Shown: positions 34,851 through 42,017 of the stretch, piece after piece
Numbering within the stretch: the first letter of the stretch is position 1
Layout: every line of letters starts with the position of its first letter
Origin: Chryseobacterium flavum
GTDB lineage: Bacteria; Bacteroidota; Bacteroidia; Flavobacteriales; Weeksellaceae
DNA length: 64,000 nucleotides
NCBI RefSeq assembly: GCF_003385595.1
Contig: NZ_QNUE01000006.1
Location: 186,001-250,000 of the forward strand
Direction of reading: 5' to 3'
Position numbers and translations under genes: made by a program
The notes under the pieces: model-generated
The model's input: only the letters and a program-made list of their open reading frames with translations
The model's database searches: none
What the model was told of the DNA's origin: nothing

Positions 34851-34856
34851 CGAAAT

Positions 34857-34889
34857 AAAAATGCTTCTGTAGGGTACAGAAGCATTTTT
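34857..34889 (-). terminator. Terminator of the 34948 lipoprotein gene
   Basis: 15-bp perfect arms (34857-34871 and 34875-34889) around a 3-nt loop, T-run on both strands; it separates the lipoprotein gene from pepD. Confidence 0.94.
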
Positions 34890-34947
34890 TATGAATAGTA
34901 AAAAGATAAAGAATACAGGGTCTACTTTACATTTTACACTTTTTTTA

Positions 34948-35439
34948 TTAGCATCCGCATTCTCCATAGACCGGAGTAGTAAAGACAGTCCCATCCGGCT
35001 TTTCAATAGTAAGTGTACCTTCAAATAGAAGGGCTTCTTCATTTTTTATTTTCTTTCCTTTTACAGAAATTTTGTAATCATTATTCTCTATCTCTTTTGT
35101 CAGCTCCTCATCTACTTCCATATCGCTCGAAGAAATAAGATTTAAAGCCAGCCTTTTACCATCAAGCTTCATATAGGCTGTTTTTCCGGCGTCATCAGCA
35201 TAGATATATTTTTCGGTCTCAAAATCAGCTTTGCTTGTGGCAAAATAACATGAACATTCTTTAATTTCTTTTGGAAACGGAATAGTTTCAACTAAAATTT
35301 TTCCTGAAGAAATGGGTGTATCAGCAGAATCTTTAACAATCTGTAAAGAATCTGAAGGATCGGAACTTACAACTGTTTCTTTTTCCTTTTTACAGGCGAT
35401 TAAAAGAAATGCAGAAAAGATAATGATTAAGTATTTCAT
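34948..35439 (-). CDS. Lipoprotein, function unknown
   Basis: A 163-residue protein with a lipoprotein signal (MKYLIIIFSAFLLIAC, lipobox LLIAC) followed by KKEKE, a charged N-terminus typical of flavobacterial lipoproteins. The mature part includes a possible metal- or disulphide-forming cysteine set: ECSCYFA near residue 61 and a C-terminal GECGC. The pattern ECSC...GECGC is unusual and could form two disulphides. I do not recognise a family. Downstream lies a strong terminator; upstream, the LURP-one-like gene ends 22 bp before this start, so the two may share a transcript. Confidence 0.8.
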   Translation of the reverse strand: MKYLIIIFSAFLLIACKKEKETVVSSDPSDSLQIVKDSADTPISSGKILVETIPFPKEIKECSCYFATSKADFETEKYIYADDAGKTAYMKLDGKRLALNLISSSDMEVDEELTKEIENNDYKISVKGKKIKNEEALLFEGTLTIEKPDGTVFTTPVYGECGC

Positions 35440-35461
35440 TTGTTTGTGGTTTTTCTATTTT

Positions 35462-36067
35462 TTAGCCTCTTGCTCTTTCCAGAAGAGTCATCATTAATAA
35501 GGAAAGGATCACTAAACTCTCTTCCTCATCATCAATATCAATCAGTCTATCTAACTGAAATCTTCTTCCAAAGAATGACGGCATCTTTTTCAGTTTAAAA
35601 TAAGCTTTGCCATCAATACCTGTTACTGTATAAGATGGATTAAGGAAGTATCCGGTAAACATTCCTATGATTGGAAGTTCCCCAACGAAACTGTCCCAGA
35701 ATCTTACCCATGCGCTGTCTTCCTGAACCTTAAATTTCGGTTGATCATTGGCATCCAGAATATCATAGCTTGCCTTCCAGATAGAACGCATTCCTTTTCT
35801 TGCCAGTCTGCCGAAATTTTTATTATCTATAAGGTCATTCAAAGAATATGAAGCATTAAAATCAATCCATTTATTTGCTCTGATCCTGAAAAGTTCCCTG
35901 GATTTGGTTTCATCATTGAATACAACAACATCTTCCTTTAATTTGAACATTTTCTGGCGCACATACGCTACATAATTCCCATTTTTATCGGTAATGTTGA
36001 AATCACTTGCTAATGTAGTGATTTTGAATTTGAAATCCAGAGGATAATTAAGATTGTTAAGTACCAT
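35462..36067 (-). CDS. LURP-one-related/tubby-like family protein
   Basis: A 201-residue protein with the beta-barrel pattern of LURP-one/scramblase-like (tubby C-terminal) proteins: short strands describing an object, such as FNITDKNGNYVAYVRQKMFKLKED, VVVFNDETKSRELFRIRAN, and YTVTGIDGKAYFKLKKM, each turning on a glycine or asparagine. A hydrophobic helix ends the protein (SLVILSLLMMTLLE), as in tubby-like folds where a helix fills the barrel. The family's function in bacteria is unclear. A TATATTTG promoter element (minus strand, 36100-36107) lies 32 bp before the ATG. Confidence 0.78.
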   Translation of the reverse strand: MVLNNLNYPLDFKFKITTLASDFNITDKNGNYVAYVRQKMFKLKEDVVVFNDETKSRELFRIRANKWIDFNASYSLNDLIDNKNFGRLARKGMRSIWKASYDILDANDQPKFKVQEDSAWVRFWDSFVGELPIIGMFTGYFLNPSYTVTGIDGKAYFKLKKMPSFFGRRFQLDRLIDIDDEEESLVILSLLMMTLLERARG

Positions 36068-36099
36068 GTCAGTTTATTTTTTCATATTTAATTCAGCCG

Positions 36100-36107
36100 C
36101 AAATATA
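36100..36107 (-). promoter_or_regulatory. -7 promoter element of the LURP-one-like gene
   Basis: TATATTTG on the minus strand. No clear -33 element. Confidence 0.45.
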
Positions 36108-36284
36108 GAGGATTTTTTAGAGTTCTGAGATAGGAGGATAAACTTAAAATCTCATAATGGGACATTGCTCTGATGGTCAATAGCCAATTTTTTGCTACGC
36201 AAAGTCAATAGTCAATGATTATTGTGTAAAAATTCACAACCGAAGTGAATTGATAATTCACTATAAATTATCAACTTTAATCCT

Positions 36285-36292
36285 TATTTTTG
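36285..36292 (+). promoter_or_regulatory. TAnnTTTG element 5 bp before recR
   Basis: TATTTTTG ends 5 bp before the recR ATG at 36298, suggesting a leaderless mRNA. It also rules out the TTG at 36250 as start. Confidence 0.45.
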
Positions 36293-36297
36293 TATTT

Positions 36298-36909
36298 ATG
36301 GACTACCCAAGTAAAGTTTTGGCAAAGGCTGTGGATGAGATTTCGGGATTACCGGGAATCGGACGAAAAACAGCTTTAAGATTAGCATTACATTTATTGA
36401 GACAACCTAATTCCAGAGCATTGAGCCTGGGAAATTCCCTGATTAATCTTGTTAACGAAATTAAATATTGTAAAGAGTGTCACAATTTTTCTGACTTTGA
36501 TATTTGCGAGATATGCAGTAATGAGAAAAGAAATAGTGAGCTGGTTTGCATTGTAGAGGATGTAAGGGATGTTATTGCCATAGAAAATACGGGTAAATAT
36601 ACAGGTAAATACCTGATACTTGGAGGTAAAATCTCTCCTATGGAGGGAGTGGGACCGGGTCAGCTGAATATTCCCAGTATTGAAAAAAAACTGAATGAAG
36701 GAAAAGTAAAAGAATTCATATTTGCTTTAAGTGCCACGATGGAAGGAGATACAACAGCCTATTATATCTATAAGAAATTTAAAAATTTCAATATAAAGTT
36801 TTCAAGTATTGCACGAGGAATTTCAGTAGGGGATGAATTGGAATATGCCGATGAAATTTCTTTAGGAAGATCTATTATTAACAGATTGCCATACAACGAA
36901 AGAGATTAA
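36298..36909 (+). CDS. recR: Recombination mediator protein RecR
   Basis: A 203-residue protein of normal RecR length from the ATG at 36298; the longer frame starts at TTG 36250 before the promoter element. Helix-hairpin-helix [20 protein letters not shown] is at residues 12-31, the C4 zinc finger [16 protein letters not shown] at about 57-72, and a Toprim domain at about 80-175 with [10 protein letters not shown] and [13 protein letters not shown]. RecR acts with RecO and RecF in loading RecA at single-strand gaps. A GT2 gene follows after one base, so the two are co-transcribed. Confidence 0.97.
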   Translation: MDYPSKVLAKAVDEISGLPGIGRKTALRLALHLLRQPNSRALSLGNSLINLVNEIKYCKECHNFSDFDICEICSNEKRNSELVCIVEDVRDVIAIENTGKYTGKYLILGGKISPMEGVGPGQLNIPSIEKKLNEGKVKEFIFALSATMEGDTTAYYIYKKFKNFNIKFSSIARGISVGDELEYADEISLGRSIINRLPYNERD

Positions 36910-36910
36910 T

Positions 36911-37744
36911 ATGAAGCTGTCCGTTATTATTGTTAATTATAATGTCACCCAATTGCTTAAAAACTGTCTTTTATCTATACAGAGGTATATAAAAGAAGTA
37001 GAGTATGAAGTAATTGTGATGGATAATGCTTCTACGGATACTTCATGGAGAAATCTTATCCCGGAATTTCCGGCTGTACGTTTTCTCTCTTCTGAAGTTA
37101 ATGGAGGCTTTTCCAAAGCAAATAATCAGGCTGTAAAAACCGCTGCCGGACAGTATATTCTACTTCTGAATCCTGATACAGAGCTGGAGGGTAATTATAT
37201 GAAAGATCTGCTGGATTTTTCAGATTCACATGCTGATTTCGGATGTATGGGAGTTCGGATGCATGATGCCCGTGGCTGTTTTTTACCGGAAAGTAAGCGC
37301 TCGGTACCGGATATGTTTAACTCTTTTGAAAAGTTGTTTGTTAATTTTAAGAAAAACAACTCAAAATCTTATTACAGAAATGATATTAGGGAAACTGATA
37401 TCCGGCAGGTAGATGTTATTACGGGAGCTTTTTTACTGATAAAAAAAGAGGTTTATGAAAATGTTGGCGGTTTGGATGAATCTTATTTTATGTATGGGGA
37501 AGATATCGACCTATGCTATACACTGCTGAAAAATGGCTATACAAACTATTATTACGGTAAAGCTTCAATTCTTCATCATAAAGGAGAAAGTACCATTAAA
37601 GATGATGTATATCTTAACCGGTTTTACGGAGCAATGCAAATCTTTATTGATAAATATTATAAGGAAGAAAAGCCTTTGCAATATTCATTTTTAAAGGCTG
37701 GATTAAAGCTCCGCCACCAGATTGAAAAGATCAGGTTAAAATAA
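36911..37744 (+). CDS. Glycosyltransferase family 2
   Basis: A 277-residue cytoplasmic or membrane-associated enzyme of GT-A fold. The N-terminal nucleotide-binding part is SVIIVNYNVTQLLKNCLLSI, and the DNAS and metal-binding LNPDTELE motifs lie near residues 38 and 88. It has a C-terminal DESYFMYGEDIDLCYTLLKNGY stretch typical of rhamnosyltransferase-like GT2 enzymes (ED as the catalytic base). It should add a sugar to a cell-surface polysaccharide or O-antigen; donor and acceptor are unknown. The start ATG lies one base after the recR stop. Confidence 0.93.
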   Translation: MKLSVIIVNYNVTQLLKNCLLSIQRYIKEVEYEVIVMDNASTDTSWRNLIPEFPAVRFLSSEVNGGFSKANNQAVKTAAGQYILLLNPDTELEGNYMKDLLDFSDSHADFGCMGVRMHDARGCFLPESKRSVPDMFNSFEKLFVNFKKNNSKSYYRNDIRETDIRQVDVITGAFLLIKKEVYENVGGLDESYFMYGEDIDLCYTLLKNGYTNYYYGKASILHHKGESTIKDDVYLNRFYGAMQIFIDKYYKEEKPLQYSFLKAGLKLRHQIEKIRLK

Positions 37745-37773
37745 AAAAGCAACTCGAACCGAGTTGCTTTTTT
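37743..37773. terminator. Bidirectional terminator between GT2 and secG
   Basis: 14-bp perfect arms (37743-37756 and 37760-37773) with a 3-nt loop; T-runs on both strands between convergent genes. Confidence 0.95.
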
Positions 37774-37795
37774 TATCTAAAAATAATAGTCTTTT

Positions 37796-38149
37796 TTATT
37801 TAGCCGGTGTAGGTGTCTGAACCGGAGCTGTAGTTGTAGATGAAGCTGGTGTTGACTGTTTGGCAGGAGCTTCCTTTTTAGCAGGCTGCTGCTGAACCGG
37901 AGCTGCCTGTGAAGGCTTACCTGTAATCACAACACTTAAAAGAATAAGTACAATGATTGTTCCACCTAGTGTCCATGTAGCTTTTTCCATGAAATCATTG
38001 GTTCTCTGTACCCCAAACTGAGCAGAAGATGCTCCCCCGAATGTACTGGAAAGACCTCCTCCTTTTGGATTTTGAGCCATAACGATAATTACCAATAAAA
38101 CACTGGCAATCATAATAAGAACCATTAATAGTATAAATATAGTATCCAT
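37796..38149 (-). CDS. secG: Preprotein translocase subunit SecG
   Basis: A 117-residue membrane protein with the SecG pattern: an N-terminal helix (residues 2-22), the cytoplasmic-loop motif QNPKGGGLSSTFGGASSAQFG (residues about 27-47), and a second helix (about 58-77). The C-terminal 40 residues are Pro/Ala/Thr/Gln-rich (low complexity), as often seen in Bacteroidota SecG. It belongs to the SecYEG channel in the inner membrane. A near-perfect promoter lies upstream. Confidence 0.95.
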   Translation of the reverse strand: MDTIFILLMVLIMIASVLLVIIVMAQNPKGGGLSSTFGGASSAQFGVQRTNDFMEKATWTLGGTIIVLILLSVVITGKPSQAAPVQQQPAKKEAPAKQSTPASSTTTAPVQTPTPAK

Positions 38150-38174
38150 TTATTCTGATATCTTTTTGAATGGG

Positions 38175-38205
38175 CAAATTTAACTTTTTTTTACCGAATG
38201 ACAAA
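38175..38205 (-). promoter_or_regulatory. secG promoter
   Basis: On the minus strand TTTG (38202-38205), a 19-bp spacer and TAAATTTG (38175-38182) match the Bacteroidota consensus. The ATG lies 25 bp downstream. Confidence 0.8.
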
Positions 38206-38366
38206 AAAAGATGCCGGTAAATATAAATGAAATACAAAAGTTTCTGAATCAGATAATAATTGAGGCTTAAAACAGACTCTGGTTTATGGTAATGAGAATA
38301 TGTGGAAATTTTATTTTTTCTTATTTCTCGCTGCTGAGGTTATGACAATTTAATTATAGAAACAAA

Positions 38367-38393
38367 AAACGACAGCCAACTCAGCTGTCGTTT
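38367..38393 (-). terminator. Terminator of the M16 pair
   Basis: 10-bp perfect arms AAACGACAGC/GCTGTCGTTT with a 7-nt loop; six T follow on the minus strand. Confidence 0.9.
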
Positions 38394-38416
38394 CTTGATA
38401 TGGATAGTGGTTACTA

Positions 38417-40447
38417 CTATTTGAAATCAGAATCTTTGGCCTGGTTAAGGAGATAAGACTGTACAGTCATATTGATTTCCATTCCTCCCATGTTCTGAAT
38501 AATCGTAAATGGAAGTTTTACTCCTGAAACATCTTTATAATCAGCAAAGCTTGTAGGGATAACCCCTCCTTCACCCGTTTTCAGTTCTCCGGTTTTTAAC
38601 CCGGTTTTTACACTGTAATAATAAGTCTGCTTGGCTCCTTTTACTACATAAGAGTCCTCATTATTATATTTTTCAATCCCGGCTAGTTTAAAATCAGCAG
38701 ATTTTGCGAAGGTTAATTCAGGAAAAAGTTCCGGCTCTGCCATAGAAGCTTTCTGTTTGTCACTTAAAGGCATTTTTTTACCCTGCGCTTCGATATAGCC
38801 GTCTTTACCATCGAAAATAATTTTTTGAATGGTGTTTCCCATCATTTTCATGTCCATTGCCATTTTTCCGCCTTTTGCCTGAATCAGTTTCATGGTCATA
38901 TCCATTCCCTGCACTTTGGTGGTTGCGTCAGTGGTAATGGAGGTTACTTTCTGAACGGCTGACAAACCTCCGATGGCATTGATGTATTTATCTGCAATTG
39001 AAGAGATCGTTATATTTGCATCAACTTTCTGGACCGTTGGTTTTGCCACAGGATTTGCCTCTTTATCAAAATATTTTACCGGATAGCCCAGCTTTTCAAG
39101 CCCTTCAGAGATATCTGATGCTTTACCGGCAATGAAAATTCTGCTTTGGTTCGGAAGGATGGTTGCTTTTACAGCATTGGAAACATCTGTTGCAGTAACC
39201 TTGTCGATTGATTTTAAATAGTTGGTATAAAAATCAGAAGGAAGATCCTGAACCTTTTGGTTTAGGGCAAATCGAGCAATGGTTTCCGGTTTTTCAAGGG
39301 ACATAATAAAAGCCCCTTTCAGTTTTGCCTTGGCATTTTCAAGCTCTTCAGGTTTTACGGTAGAAATCGCATTCAGCTCATTCATTAATTCTTTAACTGC
39401 TTTATCAGTCACTTCATTTCTTACACTGGTTTCAGCAGAAAATTCAGGAGAATATTTGCTTGCAGTCATGTCTGAATAAGCCCCATAGGTAAATCCGTTT
39501 TTTTCTCTGAGGTTCATGAAAAGCCTGGCTTCACCGCCACCTCCTAAAATATAATTGGCGATTGTAGCAGGGAAATACCCAGGATCCTTCATTTTAAGAG
39601 TATTCAGGTTGCTTACTGAGACAACAGACTGTACAGCGGAAGGAACATCTACTACATTGATTTCTGTTTTGGAAAGATTGGTTGCCGGTTCTAATGCTGC
39701 ATATTTTGTATTTGACTTTTTCCAGCCTCCGAAAGCCTTTTCAATTAAAGGTTTTATCTGATCAGATTTAACATCTCCTACAATGACCAGATAGGCGTTA
39801 TCCGGAGTATAGTATTTGTTGTAAATATTCTGAACATCTGCTAGTTGGATTTTTGTGATGGATTCTACAGTTTCGAATTCTCCTCTGGAAGTATTTTTTC
39901 CGTACATCAAGGCATTAGAAACCCTTGCCGCAATAGAAGACGCATTCTTTTCATCAGCTTTCAGTCCTTCAATCGTTCTTTCTTTTGAGTTTTGAATCTC
40001 TTCAGCAGAGAACTTTGGATTTACGATAGCATCGGCCATCAGATGTAATACCTCCGGGAAATATTTTGAAAGCGAGTTTGCAGAAGCCCCATTGGATGTA
40101 AAGTTTAGATTTGCACCCAGAAAATCTACTTTCTTATTAAAATCATCCTTACTCAGATTTGTAGTTCCATTTTCAAGCTGTTCTGCCATGATCTGGCTGA
40201 CTCCTGCTACATTTCCCTCATAATAGGGAGGTCTGTCCATAGAAAGAGTAGCATTTACTCTTGGAAGTTTATTGTTTTCAACGACCATTACGGTAAGTCC
40301 GTTGCTGAGCTGGAATGTTTTGGGTTGGGCAATATTGATCGCAGGAGTAGGTCCCGGTTTTGGCATTGCATTAAGATCTGTTTTTTGTGCGGTCAGCATT
40401 CCTGCAAATAAAAATGCGGCCGCTATATAAGTGAATTGCTTTTTCAT
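38417..40447 (-). CDS. M16 family peptidase, inactive-site subunit with extra C-terminal domain
   Basis: A 676-residue protein from the ATG at 40447 (signal peptide MKKQFTYIAAAFLFAGMLTA); the M at 40474 is not preferred. Residues about 45-470 are an M16 domain, but the zinc motif HxxEH is replaced by QIMAE at residues 85-89, so it should lack peptidase activity. The substrate-binding part REKNGFTYGAYS is kept. Residues about 481-676 form an extra domain with a LolA/lipoprotein-sorting-like beta pattern (KIIFDGKDGY, YYYSVKTGLKTGELKT). It is encoded 7 bp after the active M16 gene, and the two are likely to form a heterodimer in the periplasm. Confidence 0.9.
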   Translation of the reverse strand: MKKQFTYIAAAFLFAGMLTAQKTDLNAMPKPGPTPAINIAQPKTFQLSNGLTVMVVENNKLPRVNATLSMDRPPYYEGNVAGVSQIMAEQLENGTTNLSKDDFNKKVDFLGANLNFTSNGASANSLSKYFPEVLHLMADAIVNPKFSAEEIQNSKERTIEGLKADEKNASSIAARVSNALMYGKNTSRGEFETVESITKIQLADVQNIYNKYYTPDNAYLVIVGDVKSDQIKPLIEKAFGGWKKSNTKYAALEPATNLSKTEINVVDVPSAVQSVVSVSNLNTLKMKDPGYFPATIANYILGGGGEARLFMNLREKNGFTYGAYSDMTASKYSPEFSAETSVRNEVTDKAVKELMNELNAISTVKPEELENAKAKLKGAFIMSLEKPETIARFALNQKVQDLPSDFYTNYLKSIDKVTATDVSNAVKATILPNQSRIFIAGKASDISEGLEKLGYPVKYFDKEANPVAKPTVQKVDANITISSIADKYINAIGGLSAVQKVTSITTDATTKVQGMDMTMKLIQAKGGKMAMDMKMMGNTIQKIIFDGKDGYIEAQGKKMPLSDKQKASMAEPELFPELTFAKSADFKLAGIEKYNNEDSYVVKGAKQTYYYSVKTGLKTGELKTGEGGVIPTSFADYKDVSGVKLPFTIIQNMGGMEINMTVQSYLLNQAKDSDFK

Positions 40448-40454
40448 GGGTAAT

Positions 40455-41768
40455 TTATTTTTTCTCAGGAACATAGTTAATAATCACTCTCTGATTGGGA
40501 TTCAGATATTTTTTTGCTGCATTTTGCAGATCCTGTCTGCTGATTGATCTGTAAATATCAATTTCCTTATTGATAAGATTGGTGTTTCCCATCAATACAT
40601 GATTGGTTGCCAGAGATGCAGCGATTCCCTGAATACTTGAGTTCTGATTGACAAACTGATTTTCAAACTGATTCTGAAGTTTTTGATAATCCTCTTCAGA
40701 AATCAGGGTTGTCTGAAGTTTTTTGATTTCAGCATCAATGTCTGTCTGTAATGTCTGCTTGGTCGTCTGTCCCATTGGAATTGCGAAGAAAGCAAAGATG
40801 CTGTAATCTTCAAGCCCCTGATTGAATGCCGCTACCTGAAGAGCTTTTTTCTCCTGATCCACCAGTTTTTTGTAAAGGACGGAAGATTTACCATTGCTTA
40901 AATATGAAGAAAGCATGTCTAATACATATGCGTCTTTTTCTTTGTTTGCAGGTGTTCTGTACGCAAAAACATAGGCCGGAAGCTGAATGTTAGGATCTGT
41001 TGCTGTAACTTCTTTTTCCTGCGTAATCGGGGTTTCTTTCGGAAAATCCTTCGGATACACAGTTCCTTTAGGAATACCTCCGTAATATTCTTCAATCCAC
41101 TTTTTGGTCTGTTCTGGTTTAATATCTCCTGCAACTACCAGAGTAGCATTGTTCGGAACATAGAATTTTTTGTAAAATGCCTGGAACTCTTCCAGTTTTG
41201 CAGCATTAAGATCTTCCATAGAACCAATTGTAGGCCAGTTATACGGATGGTTCGTAAATAAATTTTTCTGAATAGTCGGGAAAAGATTACCATAAGGCTG
41301 GTTGTCCATTCTCAGTCTTTTTTCTTCCTTTACAACTTCTCTTTGCGTATCTACACCAACTTGATTGATGACAGCATGGCGCATTCTTTCTGCTTCCATC
41401 CACAAACCAAGCTGTTCGTTGTTCGATGGAAAAGTTTCGTAATAATAAGTTCTGTCGTTTGTGGTATTGGCATTATTCTGTCCGCCGTTTGAAGATACGA
41501 TTTTAAACCAGTCCCCCCTTTTGATATTGGGAGTTCCTTCAAATAAAAGATGTTCAAAGAAATGTGCAAAACCGGTTCTTCCTTTTACTTCATCCTTTGC
41601 ACCTACGTGATACATTACCCCCGTTGTAACTACCGGGGCAGAATTATCCTGATGAAGAATTACATGAAGACCATTTGGCAGATCATACTCTTCGAATTTG
41701 ATTTGCTGTGCACTCAGCATCATTCCGAAGAAAGCTACTGCGGCAACAGAAAGAAGTCGCTTTTTCAT
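40455..41768 (-). CDS. M16 family zinc peptidase, active subunit
   Basis: A 437-residue secreted protein with a signal peptide (residues 1-20, ending MLSAQ). The inverted zinc-binding motif HFFEH is at residues 69-73, and the third ligand Glu lies about 76 residues on, in TQREVVKEEKRL. The domain order is the usual two M16 halves (about 20-210 and 220-430). Together with the inactive partner downstream it resembles the heterodimeric M16B peptidases such as those of Sphingomonas, in which the second subunit lacks the metal site but supplies the R/Y substrate clamp. It acts in the periplasm; substrates are probably short peptides. Confidence 0.93.
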   Translation of the reverse strand: MKKRLLSVAAVAFFGMMLSAQQIKFEEYDLPNGLHVILHQDNSAPVVTTGVMYHVGAKDEVKGRTGFAHFFEHLLFEGTPNIKRGDWFKIVSSNGGQNNANTTNDRTYYYETFPSNNEQLGLWMEAERMRHAVINQVGVDTQREVVKEEKRLRMDNQPYGNLFPTIQKNLFTNHPYNWPTIGSMEDLNAAKLEEFQAFYKKFYVPNNATLVVAGDIKPEQTKKWIEEYYGGIPKGTVYPKDFPKETPITQEKEVTATDPNIQLPAYVFAYRTPANKEKDAYVLDMLSSYLSNGKSSVLYKKLVDQEKKALQVAAFNQGLEDYSIFAFFAIPMGQTTKQTLQTDIDAEIKKLQTTLISEEDYQKLQNQFENQFVNQNSSIQGIAASLATNHVLMGNTNLINKEIDIYRSISRQDLQNAAKKYLNPNQRVIINYVPEKK

Positions 41769-41771
41769 AAG

Positions 41772-41789
41772 TTAGAAATTGTTTTCTAA
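41772..41789. repeat. 7-bp inverted repeat upstream of the M16 operon
   Basis: TTAGAAA/TTTCTAA with a 4-nt spacer lies 4 bp before the M16 start codon (41768). It would sit in the 5' leader and might be an operator or a translation-blocking hairpin. Confidence 0.4.
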
Positions 41790-41964
41790 TAAGTAGTAAA
41801 AGTGAATTAAATGTTACAGGAGTAAGTAAGGTTCAAAACAGAAAATGCAGAAGTAGTTTTGTGAAAAGAGAAATTTATTTGTTTAAAACATTAAAAAAAT
41901 ATCGTAATTGTAACCTCTGATCTATTGATATCTGTTTTTTGATTTCTAACTTCTTCAATCAAAA

Positions 41965-41995
41965 TTTGAATTCTGCTTTGAATACGTTAATTTTG
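41965..41995 (+). promoter_or_regulatory. Promoter of the PcrA/UvrD helicase gene
   Basis: TTTG (41965-41968), a 19-bp spacer and TAATTTTG (41988-41995) match both consensus boxes. The ATG is 22 bp downstream. Confidence 0.82.
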
Positions 41996-42017
41996 TGTTC
42001 CCAAAATTTTTTGCAGT

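Noticed and set aside
36161..36297. Repeats GTCAATAG/GTCAATGA and ATTCAC...GTGAAT upstream of recR
   Set aside because: They are short, imperfect and AT-rich; no clear element or regulatory layout can be supported.
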